From positions 1 through 53,140 of the forward strand of contig JAJZVU010000026.1 of NCBI GenBank assembly GCA_021845505.1: 53,140 bases of DNA. The letters run 5' to 3'. Within the stretch, counting starts at the first letter, position 1. Every line of letters begins with the position of its first letter. The notes beneath the pieces were generated by a model that was given only the letters and a program-made list of their open reading frames with translations, made no database searches and was not told the DNA's origin. Shown one piece after another: positions 16,705-25,163 of this stretch. Position numbers and translations under genes: made by a program. The stretch comes from Pseudomonadota bacterium (GTDB lineage: Bacteria > Pseudomonadota > Gammaproteobacteria > Burkholderiales > Burkholderiaceae_C).

Positions 16705-17586
16705 TCAGTCGATGCGGGCGGTCGCGGGCGGCAGGCCGCGCGTGGCGTGGCCGCGGATCTCGAACAGGCGGCCCGCGAGGGGGTATTGCCCGCGAGCGTG
16801 TTCGCTCATCTCGACCGCGGCGCTGGAGACGAGCAGGCGATCGAGCCGGGGCCCGCAGAAGCACACGTTGGTGATGTTCGGTGCCGGCAGGTCGAAACTG
16901 CGCAGGATCCCGCCGTCGGGGGCGATCTGCAGGACCCGACCGCTTCCCCACATGGCCAGCCAGAGATTGCCGTCGACATCGAAGCACATGCCATCGGGGA
17001 GGCCGTCGCCGGCACCGAAGCGCAGGAAGGTCTCGCGCCGGGAGATGGTTCCGCTGTCCAGGCAGAAGGCGTACCGGTAGACGATGCCGCGCGAGGTGTC
17101 GTTGGCGTAGAGGAGGCGATCCCCAGGGGCGATTGCGGGGCCGTTGGTGACCCCGAAGCCACGGTCGTGAATGGTCACGCCGCGCTGCCGGGTGAAGCTC
17201 GCCACCCGGCCCTCCGCGCTGCCCTCGCCGCCGTCCGGCATGCTTGCGTACCAGATGCGCCCGGCGCGGTCGGCGCAGGCATCGTTGAGCCGGCAGAGCG
17301 GGTCCCCGGGAAAGCTCCTGTCGAGCCAGCGGAGTTCACGCCGCCCCTCGGTGTCCACGAGTGCGATACCCGTCTTCAGACCGACGGCGTGTTGTCCGGC
17401 AAGGGGCGTCGGCAGCACCCAGCCGATGGCCTCGGGCATCGGCCAGACGCGGCTGGCGCCGTCGGCGATGTCCACCTGCAGCAGGCACCGGCCGACGATG
17501 TCGACCATCAGCAGTCGCTCGCTCGCGGCATCCCAGTGGAGGCCTTCGCCGAGCTGGCATGGAGCCCCGGGAAGGACGTCGATCAT
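16705..17586 (-). CDS. SMP-30/gluconolactonase-like protein
   Basis: 293 residues of the SMP-30/regucalcin beta-propeller family. Family motifs are LGEGLHWDAASERLLMVDI near the N-terminus, RLNDACADRAGRIW, VTNGPAIAPGDRLLYANDT and PDGMCFDVDGNLWLAMWG. The metal ligands Glu (LGEG), Asn (VTNG) and Asp (PDGM) are all present, so a lactonase activity is plausible. Members hydrolyse sugar lactones. Its place between a methyltransferase and a glycosyltransferase suggests a side step in making an oxidised sugar. Confidence 0.82.
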   Translation of the reverse strand: MIDVLPGAPCQLGEGLHWDAASERLLMVDIVGRCLLQVDIADGASRVWPMPEAIGWVLPTPLAGQHAVGLKTGIALVDTEGRRELRWLDRSFPGDPLCRLNDACADRAGRIWYASMPDGGEGSAEGRVASFTRQRGVTIHDRGFGVTNGPAIAPGDRLLYANDTSRGIVYRYAFCLDSGTISRRETFLRFGAGDGLPDGMCFDVDGNLWLAMWGSGRVLQIAPDGGILRSFDLPAPNITNVCFCGPRLDRLLVSSAAVEMSEHARGQYPLAGRLFEIRGHATRGLPPATARID

Positions 17587-17600
17587 GCTGCAGACACGCC

Positions 17601-18182
17601 TCAGTCGACGCGCTCGAATCGCATCGCGCGCGGGTCGGATTCGCTGCGTGTGTCGTCACCGTTGCGCGCGATCGCGCAATAGTGCAGCGGGAACAGGTTG
17701 CGGCCCGGCGTGTGCAGCTTGTCGAATTCGACGACCTCGAGGTCGCGGAACAAGACCTGCAGGCCGAATTCGGTGAATCGCCAGCAGTCGGGAACGGGGC
17801 CGTGGATTCGCGCGTTGAGTGGGGTGGTGAACAGCATCCAGCCGCCCGGTCTGGTGATCCTGCGCAGCTCGCGGACTGCGGCGAAGGGGTCCACGACGTG
17901 TTCCAGCACTTCGGTGCAGAGCACCGCGTCGAAATGGGCGTCGGGAATGTTCGCGTTGTGCGTGGTGATGTCGGCGACCATGTCGGGAGCCGTCGACGGC
18001 GTGATGTCCAGGGTGATCAGCCTGAAATCCCGCAGTTCGGGAACCGCCTTGCCTTGATTGCCGACATCGCAGATGACGAAGTCACGGCGGAGGTAGCGCT
18101 CGACGAAGTGCCGGCGCTTTTGCGTGATGAACGCCCGCGACAGAGGGAAGTGCGTCTCGTCGAATTCGGATGGCAGTGTCAT
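17601..18182 (-). CDS. SAM-dependent methyltransferase, class I
   Basis: 193 residues. The motif I region is unusual (FVICDVGNQGK rather than the common VLDxGxGxG). The later motifs are typical: DAVLCTEVLEHV and RITRPGGWMLFTTP. Such small enzymes often methylate sugars in O-antigen or flagellin glycans, and methylated 4-amino-4,6-dideoxy sugars are known on Pseudomonas flagellins. It lies 14 bases before the SMP-30 gene. The acceptor is not known. Confidence 0.8.
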   Translation of the reverse strand: MTLPSEFDETHFPLSRAFITQKRRHFVERYLRRDFVICDVGNQGKAVPELRDFRLITLDITPSTAPDMVADITTHNANIPDAHFDAVLCTEVLEHVVDPFAAVRELRRITRPGGWMLFTTPLNARIHGPVPDCWRFTEFGLQVLFRDLEVVEFDKLHTPGRNLFPLHYCAIARNGDDTRSESDPRAMRFERVD

Positions 18183-18242
18183 GAATGTCTTCGGTCGTGC
18201 GGCTCGGCGGCGGCGGCAAGGGTACCTGAGCGGGTCAGGACA

Positions 18243-19040
18243 CTAGAGCGGGTCATGCAATCTGGCACCGATCCCTCCGCTCATGTCGATGCAGGAACCG
18301 TGCAGGAAGCGCAATTCGTTGGAATTGACCTGGAAGACGAGTTCGGCGACCTCGGCCGCGCTGGCGATCCGGCGCTGCGGATGGTGGTCGCGAAGATGCT
18401 GCAGCTTCTCGGGTGCCGAGCGGAAGCCGTCCTGCAGCATCGGCGTGCTGACCGATGCCGGTTCGACGCAGTTGACGCGGAAGCGATCCTCGAAATCGAG
18501 CGCAAGCCCGCGCGTGAGGGCAGCCAGCGCGGCCTTGGTCGTCGCGTACGCGAGGAAGCCGGGCTTGGTCAGACGCGCGTGGATGCTGCCGACATTGACC
18601 ACGCTGCCATCCCCGCGCTCAAGCTCGGCTGCCAGGTTGCCGACCAGCAGGTACGGCGCCAGCACGTTCACGTCGTACGATTTCTGCAATTCGTCCACTG
18701 CGATCGGATGAACGCGCGACACATGCTGGTGGGCCGCGTTGTTGATCAGCGCGCGCAGCGGTTGGCCGGCAAGCCAGTTCCGGATGCGGGTCAGCGTATG
18801 GTCACGCGCGCGCTCGTCGTTGACGAACGCATGCAAGTCGGCCCGGATGTACATGTCCAGGGTCGACGCCGGCGGTGGCTCGACGCGGTCGATGCCGCAG
18901 ATGCGATACCCGGCTGCCTGGAAGCGCGCTGCAATCGCCGCACCGATCGCCCCGGCCGCGCCGGTGATCACCGCGCACCCGGGTTTGCGTGGGTCGGCGG
19001 CGTCGGCGACACCGGGCGGCGAATGGATGGAAGTCGGCAC
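18243..19040 (-). CDS. Short-chain dehydrogenase/reductase
   Basis: 265 residues from the GTG at 19040, which comes one base after the aminotransferase stop and has AAGGG about 8 bases before it. An ATG at 19076 in the same frame would overlap the aminotransferase by 35 bases and seems less likely. SDR motifs are TGAAGAIG, NNAAH in place of NNAG, the Ser in VNVGSIHARL and YATTK, and CVEPASVSTPM. It is the second gene of the sugar operon and may act on the product of the aminotransferase pathway. Confidence 0.8.
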   Translation of the reverse strand: MPTSIHSPPGVADAADPRKPGCAVITGAAGAIGAAIAARFQAAGYRICGIDRVEPPPASTLDMYIRADLHAFVNDERARDHTLTRIRNWLAGQPLRALINNAAHQHVSRVHPIAVDELQKSYDVNVLAPYLLVGNLAAELERGDGSVVNVGSIHARLTKPGFLAYATTKAALAALTRGLALDFEDRFRVNCVEPASVSTPMLQDGFRSAPEKLQHLRDHHPQRRIASAAEVAELVFQVNSNELRFLHGSCIDMSGGIGARLHDPL

Positions 19041-19041
19041 C

Positions 19042-20151
19042 CTAGCGGCCCTTGCGGACGATCGCGATGATGGCATCCTGATCGGATTCGCTCAGATCGG
19101 GGTAGATCGGCAGACACAGCACCTGGTTCGCCCGCCGGCGCGCCATGTGCAGCGGATGGCCGCCGGCTGCGCCGAATTTCTTGTAGATCTGGAAATCCGG
19201 AATGATCGGATAGAAGTAGCGCCGTGCATGCACATCGATGCGCTTGAGTTCGCGGTGCAGGGCGTCGCGCTGGTCACCGGTGCCGTCGCCTACGAAGATC
19301 GGAAAGTAGGCATGGTTGTGCCAGGTGTGTTCGTCCAGGCTCAGGCATTCCACGCCATCGAGTCCCTCGAAGGCCTTTCGGTACCGTGCGTCGATCGCCT
19401 GACGCCGGTCGCGCACGCTGCTTGCATACTTCAGTTGCAGCAGGCCCATCGCGGCGCTGACCTCGCTCATCTTGCCGTTGATGCCGGAGGCCGCGACCAT
19501 CGTCTCGCCGACAAAACCGAAATTGCGAAGTTTGTCGATGCGGCGCTTGGTCTTCGCGTCGGCGCAGACGATGGCCCCGCCCTCGAAGGTGTTGAACACC
19601 TTGGTCGCGTGGAAACTCAGCACCGACAAGTCGCCCCACTTCAGCACGCTGTCGCCGCGGTGGCGCACGCCGAAGGCGTGCGCCGCGTCGTAGATGACGC
19701 GCAGGTTGTAGTTGTCGGCGATCTCCTGGATCGCTTCGACCGCGCAGGGCTTTCCGTAGCAGTGCACCGGCAGGATCGCCCGCGTGTGGTCGGTGATCGC
19801 CGCCTCGATCTGCGCCGGATCGAGGTTCAACGTGAGCGGATCGATGTCGACGAACACCGGGATATTGTTCGTCCACAGCAGTGAATGGGCGGTCGCGATG
19901 AAGGTATAGGGGGTGGTGATGACCTCGCCCTGCAGGCGCAATGCCTGCAGCGCGATGATCAGACCGACGGTTGCGTTGCAGACCAGCGAAACGTGTTCGA
20001 CGCCCAGATGCTCGGCCAGCCGCGCCTCGAATTCTTCGTGATAAGGGCCCGCGTTGGTAAGGATTCCGCTGTCCCATATTTTGCGCAGATAGTCCGTGTA
20101 TTCTTCCAGCGGGGGAAGAAACGGCTTGGTTATGTAAATCGGGCCGGACAT
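19042..20151 (-). CDS. DegT/DnrJ/EryC1 family sugar aminotransferase
   Basis: 369 residues of PLP-dependent fold type I. The Schiff-base lysine lies in SFHATKVFNTFEGG (around residue 183). PLP contacts are seen in VYDAAHAFG-like IYDAAHAFGV and the NATVGLIIAL loop. Homologues such as VioA and FdtB transaminate dTDP-4-keto-6-deoxyhexoses to give 4-amino-4,6-dideoxy sugars like viosamine. The start at 20151 gives MSGPIYITKPFLPPLEEYTDYL, normal for the family. It is the first gene of the ten-gene sugar operon. Placement next to flgL suggests flagellin glycosylation. Confidence 0.87.
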   Translation of the reverse strand: MSGPIYITKPFLPPLEEYTDYLRKIWDSGILTNAGPYHEEFEARLAEHLGVEHVSLVCNATVGLIIALQALRLQGEVITTPYTFIATAHSLLWTNNIPVFVDIDPLTLNLDPAQIEAAITDHTRAILPVHCYGKPCAVEAIQEIADNYNLRVIYDAAHAFGVRHRGDSVLKWGDLSVLSFHATKVFNTFEGGAIVCADAKTKRRIDKLRNFGFVGETMVAASGINGKMSEVSAAMGLLQLKYASSVRDRRQAIDARYRKAFEGLDGVECLSLDEHTWHNHAYFPIFVGDGTGDQRDALHRELKRIDVHARRYFYPIIPDFQIYKKFGAAGGHPLHMARRRANQVLCLPIYPDLSESDQDAIIAIVRKGR

Positions 20152-20446
20152 GGCTGGGCAGGCGGTGGGGTCGTTCGACGCGATCGTCTCGATGCGGCTG
20201 GTGCGGGCACGGCCGTCCTCTGGCGTTTCCAGGCGACACGCCGACGACCGGCGTCTGCGCGGAAACGGCCCGACGGGACTGCCGGTTGCCCGCAGAGTAA
20301 CCTGATTGCCGCCGCGTGCAAAGTCCGCAATCGCTTCGCGGGACCTTTCCTCGGGTTGCCGGCCGCACGGTTCCAATACCGGGCGCGGGCGGGTGGATCG
20401 GTGCCGGGAATAATCGGCAAACGCCGCCTGGTCGCGCCGGTGGCTC
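20152..20446 (-). other. Intergenic region between flgL and the sugar operon
   Basis: About 295 bases without a gene. It should hold the promoter of the sugar operon. A weak sigma-70-like pair on the minus strand, TTGCAC then TACTCT 16 bases later, lies around 20295-20325. A GCCGATTA matching a sigma-28 -10 lies near 20410-20420 on the minus strand but has no TAAAG-like partner 11 bases upstream. No clear terminator for the flg operon was found, so read-through from flgL is possible. Confidence 0.4.
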
Positions 20447-21709
20447 TCACAGGTACTTGAACAGGCTCAACCCCTGCAACTGCGCGAACGCGGCCTCCGA
20501 CGCCTGCAGCGCGGTCAGGCTCTGCTGGTACTGGCTGATCACCTGCGGATAGTTGATTCCCGACAGCGTCGCCTGCTGGGTCTGCAACTGCAGCGTCAGG
20601 CTGGCGTTCTGGGTCTGCACCGCCTGCACCTGCTGCAGCCGGCTGCCGATCGCCGATTGGGTGCCGAGCAGCGTGGTCTGCGCCTGGTCGAGGCTGGCCA
20701 GCGCGTTGGAGATGATCTGCGCGCGCTGCGCCGCGGTGCCGCTGGTCTGCGCGGTGGAGGAGAAGGCCTGCTGCAGCGACTGGAAGGTCGCGAACAGGCT
20801 CTGCGGCTGCGAGCCGGCGATGGTGAAGCTGTCGCCCGCGGCCGGGTTGCCGACCACCGGGACTTCGATCGCCGGGCTGGCGCCCGGCGGCAGGCCGATG
20901 CTCATCCCGGCGCTGAAGGTGCCGCTGGCGACCACGCCGGAGGACGCGAAGGCGCTGCCGCTGCCGCTGGTGACGCTGTAGTCGAGTCCGCCGGAGGCTG
21001 CGGCGCTGAAACTGATGTGGTACTGCGTCCCCGAGACCAGCAGCACCTGCTGGGCCAGCGAGGGGTTGACGACACTGCCCGGCCCGAGGCTGGCGCCGCC
21101 GGTGTTGGACGCGGCCGCGGCCACGCCGAAGGTGCCGTTGCCGCCCGGGATGTTCATGAACACCGCGCTGCCCGGGTCGCCGATCGGGGTGTTCAGGCTG
21201 GCGCCCAGCGCCAGCTGGTTCTGCCCGCCGTCGCCCTGGTAGAGCACCTGGCCGTTGGCCTGGAGCACGAAGGGCTGGGTCTGGCTGCGGCTGCCGGCGA
21301 ACACGTAGTTGCCCTGGCCGTCCTGGGTGTTGCCGTACTGCACGAGTTGTTGCAGGTAGGCCTGCATCGACGTGCCGGCGTTCTTCAGGTCCTGCGGACT
21401 GACCGTGCCGTTGTTCATCTGCAGCGCCAGCTGGCGCACCTGATCGATCAGCGTGCCCACGCTTTGCAGGCTCGCGCTCTCCAGCTGCAGCGACTGCTGG
21501 GCGTTGCCGCCGTTCTGGGTGTAGCCGGCGAGCTGCCCGATCTGGGCCGTCAGGTCGACGTTCTGTGCCACCGCGACCGGTTGCGCCGAGGGGTCGACCA
21601 GGCTGCTGCCGGTGGACAGCTGCTGGCCGAGGGTCCCCAGCAGGCTTTGCTGCTGCAGCATGCCGCTGAGCCCGGCGGTGTAGAACTGGCTGCTGCTGAT
21701 GATCTGCAT
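20447..21709 (-). CDS. flgL: FlgL, hook-filament junction protein (HAP3)
   Basis: 420 residues, secreted through the flagellar type III pathway. The N-terminus (MQIISSSQFYTAGLSGMLQQ) and the flagellin-like C-terminal helix (about 330-420, ending AAFAQLQGLSLFKYL) form the coiled-coil D0/D1 core. The middle is a Gly/Ser/Ala-rich variable domain. FlgL joins FlgK to the filament. It is 28 bases downstream of flgK and ends the flg operon. It is longer than E. coli FlgL (317 residues) because of the enlarged middle domain. Confidence 0.93.
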   Translation of the reverse strand: MQIISSSQFYTAGLSGMLQQQSLLGTLGQQLSTGSSLVDPSAQPVAVAQNVDLTAQIGQLAGYTQNGGNAQQSLQLESASLQSVGTLIDQVRQLALQMNNGTVSPQDLKNAGTSMQAYLQQLVQYGNTQDGQGNYVFAGSRSQTQPFVLQANGQVLYQGDGGQNQLALGASLNTPIGDPGSAVFMNIPGGNGTFGVAAAASNTGGASLGPGSVVNPSLAQQVLLVSGTQYHISFSAAASGGLDYSVTSGSGSAFASSGVVASGTFSAGMSIGLPPGASPAIEVPVVGNPAAGDSFTIAGSQPQSLFATFQSLQQAFSSTAQTSGTAAQRAQIISNALASLDQAQTTLLGTQSAIGSRLQQVQAVQTQNASLTLQLQTQQATLSGINYPQVISQYQQSLTALQASEAAFAQLQGLSLFKYL

Positions 21710-21737
21710 CGAGGTCTCCTGCGCGCAAGCTGCCGCG

Positions 21738-23741
21738 TCATGCGGCCTGTACCGCGCTGATCAGCGACTGGAACAGGCTGTTGCCGATCTGGATCGCGGT
21801 GGCGGCCGCCTGGTAGGCCTGCTGGTACTGCACCAGCTTCGCCGCTTCCTGGTCCAGGTTGACCCCGGAGGCCGACTGCTGGGCGTTGCCGGCCTGCAGC
21901 GCCACCGCGTTGGCGGCACTCAGGGCGCTCTGCGCCTGCGAGCCCTGCGACGCCACCTGGCCGACCAGCTGGGTGTAGGCGCCTTGCACCGACACGCTGC
22001 CGCCGTCGAGCAGCTTGGCGCCTTGCAGCGCCGCCATGGCCTGCGCATTGGCGCCGTTGCCCGGGCCCGCCGGGCTGAGGCTGAAGGCGTCGCCCGAGAC
22101 CGCGACATTGCCGCTGAGGGTGACGCTCCAGTAGCCCCCGGGCGGGTTGGATGCGTAGGGTATCGCCAGCGTCGTGCCGCTGCCGCCCAGCGTCAGGCTG
22201 CCGCTGGCCAGCGCGGTGGACGAGCCCTGCGCGGTGACCACGAACCCCACCGTCGCGCCGCTGGTGCCGCCGCTGCTCAGCGTGACCTGCAGCGGCGCCG
22301 GAACGTTGGCGCCGCCGACCACGACCGCGCCCGCGCTGCCCGAGGCGTACTGCCCGGACGACAGCACCAGGTTGCCCAGGTTGGTGTTCACCACGCTGCC
22401 CGAAAGGGTCTGGCCCGCGCTGCCGACATACGGCGCGGCCGCGGCGATGGCACGCGGGTCGCTGAGCACCGACTGGAAGTCCAGCGCTCCCAGGCGGGTG
22501 GGCAGCACCTCGAAGCTGTTGCCCGACGCGGCGCCGCTGACGCTGAGTTGCACGCCGCCGAAGCTCAGCGTGGTGACCGAGCCCGAAGTCGACTGGCCGA
22601 CGCTCACCGCCTGGCCGTTGGACAGGTTGGTGGCGCTCCAGCTGGTGCCGTTGTACTGCAGGCGGTAGTCGGTCGCGGCGAGCTGGGAGACATCGACGAT
22701 CGAGCCGCTGATGGTCGCGCCGGCCGTGTTGCCCGAGTTCGCCAGCACCTGCACCGGGCCGGCCGAGAACATCGGCGAGCCGAGCTTGCCGTACAGGTCC
22801 AGCCCCTGCGCCTGCTGGGTGTTCACCGCCTGCGCGAGCGCGTCGGCGATCTGTCCCAGGCCGTCCTGCGCCGGCTGCAGCACCTGGCTGCGAAACTGCA
22901 GCAATCCGCCCAGCGTGCCGCCCTGCAGCCCCTGGGAGAGGATCGCCCCGTTGCTCGCATAGGCGACCTCGAGCTGCGACGGGTCGTAGGGGTTGGGCGC
23001 GGTCTGCAGCTGGTAGGACTGGGAGCCCGCGACCAGCACCTGGCCGGTGCCGGTGTACACATCGAGCTGGTTGCCTTGCTGCAGCACGCTGACGCCGAGC
23101 TGCGCGGAAAGCTGGGTGACCAGCTGGTTGCGCTGGTCGAGCAGGGTGTTGGGCTGGCTGGTGCTGGTGGTCAGCGAGTTGATCTGGGTGTTGAGCTGGG
23201 CGATCTGCCCGGTCAGGTTGTTGATGGCGTCGAGGCTCTGCCCGATCTGCTGGTTGACTCCGCTGGCGGTGGCCTGCAGTTGCTCGCCGGCGCTGTTCAG
23301 CGTCTGCGCCAGGGTCTGCGCCTGGCTGATCAGCGCCTGCCGCGAGGGCACGTCGGAGGGGTTGGCGGCGACTTGCGCGACCCCGCTGGCGAAGAACTGG
23401 TTGACCGCGGTGCTCAGCCCGGACTGGCTGCCGCCGAACAGGCTGACCAGGGGCTGCAGTTCGTTGTTCAGGGTGTTGGCGCCGCTGGCGCTGGCCGTGG
23501 TGCTCCACACCTGGGTCTGCAGGAAGCTGTTGTAGCTGCGGGTGACGGTGCTCAGGTCGGTGCCGTTGCCCAGGTAGAACCCGCCGAAGGCGCTGACCGG
23601 CTGGGTGATCTGCACCGCCTGCTCGCGCGAGTAGCCCGGGGTGTTGACATTGGCGATGTTGTTGCCCGTGACCTGCAGCGCGTCCTGCGCCGCCTGCAGC
23701 CCCGTGAGGGCGTTGCCGACCAGACCGCTGACTCCCGACAT
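21738..23741 (-). CDS. flgK: FlgK, hook-filament junction protein (HAP1)
   Basis: 667 residues. It opens with VSGLVGNALTGLQAAQDALQVTGNNIANVNTPGYSR, the rod/hook-family N-terminal motif (here 36 residues in three pieces: LVGNALTGLQAAQDAL, VTGNNIANVNTPGYSR). The C-terminus ends GVNLDQEAAKLVQYQQAYQ and QIGNSLFQSLISAV, the conserved FlgK tail. The large Ser/Gly/Thr-rich centre forms the exposed domains. It is exported after hook completion with FlgN as chaperone. A small unnamed gene lies just 3 bases upstream. Confidence 0.95.
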   Translation of the reverse strand: MSGVSGLVGNALTGLQAAQDALQVTGNNIANVNTPGYSREQAVQITQPVSAFGGFYLGNGTDLSTVTRSYNSFLQTQVWSTTASASGANTLNNELQPLVSLFGGSQSGLSTAVNQFFASGVAQVAANPSDVPSRQALISQAQTLAQTLNSAGEQLQATASGVNQQIGQSLDAINNLTGQIAQLNTQINSLTTSTSQPNTLLDQRNQLVTQLSAQLGVSVLQQGNQLDVYTGTGQVLVAGSQSYQLQTAPNPYDPSQLEVAYASNGAILSQGLQGGTLGGLLQFRSQVLQPAQDGLGQIADALAQAVNTQQAQGLDLYGKLGSPMFSAGPVQVLANSGNTAGATISGSIVDVSQLAATDYRLQYNGTSWSATNLSNGQAVSVGQSTSGSVTTLSFGGVQLSVSGAASGNSFEVLPTRLGALDFQSVLSDPRAIAAAAPYVGSAGQTLSGSVVNTNLGNLVLSSGQYASGSAGAVVVGGANVPAPLQVTLSSGGTSGATVGFVVTAQGSSTALASGSLTLGGSGTTLAIPYASNPPGGYWSVTLSGNVAVSGDAFSLSPAGPGNGANAQAMAALQGAKLLDGGSVSVQGAYTQLVGQVASQGSQAQSALSAANAVALQAGNAQQSASGVNLDQEAAKLVQYQQAYQAAATAIQIGNSLFQSLISAVQAA

Positions 23742-23744
23742 GGC

Positions 23745-24152
23745 TCAACCCCTTCCCAGGCTGCGGCGAGCGGCCGGCGCGGCCGCTTGGCCGTACACCG
23801 GATCGAGCGGGCGCCGCGCGGCCTGGTCGCGCGCCTGGCGCATCGCATCGCTCCACACCGTCAGGGTATGCAGCAGGCCGTCGTACTCCTGGCGCAACGC
23901 TTGCGCCTGTGCCTGCAACACCGCGCCGGGGGGCGCCACGCCGCCGTCGGCGCGGCGCTCGGCGAACCGCGCCAGGCGGTCGAGCAGCGGTTGCCACAGC
24001 GGGGCCAGCGCCTGCGCCGACATGTCGCCCTGCATCAGCGCCTGTCGCTTGTCGCGCAGCATCGCCGAGAGGGCCTGCAGCAGCGCGGCCTCATCGTCGG
24101 CGGCGGCGGCCTGGGGCGGGTCGATCGGGCGGGTTTTCACGGCGGGCACCAT
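23745..24152 (-). CDS. Small helical protein between flgJ and flgK, possible export chaperone
   Basis: 135 residues, no family recognised with certainty. The body (about 20-110) is predicted helical with regular Leu spacing (ALLQALSAMLRDKRQALM, LWQPLLDRLARFAERR, YDGLLHTLTVWSDAMRQ). Near the end it has DPVYGQ and then RRSLG, which recalls the VYGPQG end of the FlgN at 3859-4263. It lies 3 bases before flgK and 15 after flgJ. A hook-associated-protein chaperone of FlgN/FliT type is the best guess, not a firm call. Confidence 0.5.
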   Translation of the reverse strand: MVPAVKTRPIDPPQAAAADDEAALLQALSAMLRDKRQALMQGDMSAQALAPLWQPLLDRLARFAERRADGGVAPPGAVLQAQAQALRQEYDGLLHTLTVWSDAMRQARDQAARRPLDPVYGQAAAPAARRSLGRG

Positions 24153-24167
24153 ACGCAGGGGTTAACG

Positions 24168-25145
24168 TCACGGAACGGCCACACTTGAGCCGCCCGCGTC
24201 GGCCAGCGAGGCCAGCGCGTCGCGCATCAGCGGGCTGTGGGCGACTTCGAGCAGCTTGCTGGCGTACTGGGGGTCGGTGGCGTAGCCGCTGCCCTGCAGC
24301 GCCTGGGCGAAGGCGGCCAGGTTGCTGCCGTGGCCGCGCACCGGGGCGTAGCGCGGCGACTGCAGCAGCGAGGCATAGTCCCGCACGCTGGCCGCCGCGC
24401 TGCGATAGGCGCGGAAGGCCGCGCTGCCCAGTCGGCTCAGGCCGGACTCGACCTCGCTGGTCAGCGCCTGCAGCGAAGCGCCCTGCCAGCCGCCCGACGC
24501 CTTGATGCCGAACAGGTTGTGGCCCGGAGCGTGGCGGCCCCAGCCGGTTTCCAGCGCGGCCTGCGCCAGGATGCCCAGCGGGCTCACCCCCAGCGCCTTG
24601 GCGGCGGCGCGGGCGCTGGGCAGGATCGATGCGATGAACCGGCGCGCCTGCTGCTGCAGGCCGGGGCTGCCGGCGGCGTCCGCGGCCGGCGGCGGCGCAG
24701 CCGCCGCGGTGGCTGCCGGGCGGGTGGGCGTGGGCGGCGGTGCGCTCGCCGCGCCGTGGCCCGACGGCGCGCTGTCCGCCGCCTGCCGCGCCTGCCCGTA
24801 GCGCGCCGACAGTTCGCGAGCCAGCAGGCTGGCCAGGCCGATGCCGGCACCCTGGCTGACCGTGCTCGCCACCTGCTGGGTGAACAGCGACTCGAACAGC
24901 GGCCCGCCGGTGCCGCCCAGCAGGTCGGGCCCCAGCTTGACGGCGTTGGCGCTTTGCAGCATCTGCTGCACCAGCAGCGCCTCGAACTGGCGGCTCACCG
25001 CGGCGATGGCCGCCGGGCTGTGGGGGTCGGAGCGGGCCAGCGCCGACAGTTGGTTCAGCCCCTGGAACGACAGGCTGTTGCCCGTACCGGCGAGCAGCGC
25101 GGGCGCGGCGCTCGGTGCGGCGGAGGCGAGGGCGGGGGCGTTCAT
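24168..25145 (-). CDS. flgJ: FlgJ, rod cap and peptidoglycan hydrolase
   Basis: 325 residues with two parts. The N-terminal rod-binding domain (about 45-125) has AAVSRQFEALLVQQMLQSAN and GPLFESLFTQQVA. An Ala/Pro spacer (130-170) follows. The C-terminal glucosaminidase domain (about 175-310) has the catalytic Glu in QAALETGWG and NLFGIKA. FlgJ caps the growing rod in the periplasm and cuts the cell wall. The bifunctional form is typical of beta- and gammaproteobacteria. Confidence 0.95.
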   Translation of the reverse strand: MNAPALASAAPSAAPALLAGTGNSLSFQGLNQLSALARSDPHSPAAIAAVSRQFEALLVQQMLQSANAVKLGPDLLGGTGGPLFESLFTQQVASTVSQGAGIGLASLLARELSARYGQARQAADSAPSGHGAASAPPPTPTRPAATAAAAPPPAADAAGSPGLQQQARRFIASILPSARAAAKALGVSPLGILAQAALETGWGRHAPGHNLFGIKASGGWQGASLQALTSEVESGLSRLGSAAFRAYRSAAASVRDYASLLQSPRYAPVRGHGSNLAAFAQALQGSGYATDPQYASKLLEVAHSPLMRDALASLADAGGSSVAVP

Positions 25146-25163
25146 GCCTGGCTTCCCGGCGCT

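Noticed and set aside
20408-20420. GCCGATTA near the flgL stop as a sigma-28 -10
   Set aside because: No TAAAG-like sequence 11 bases upstream on that strand, and the site lies almost 300 bases from the next start.
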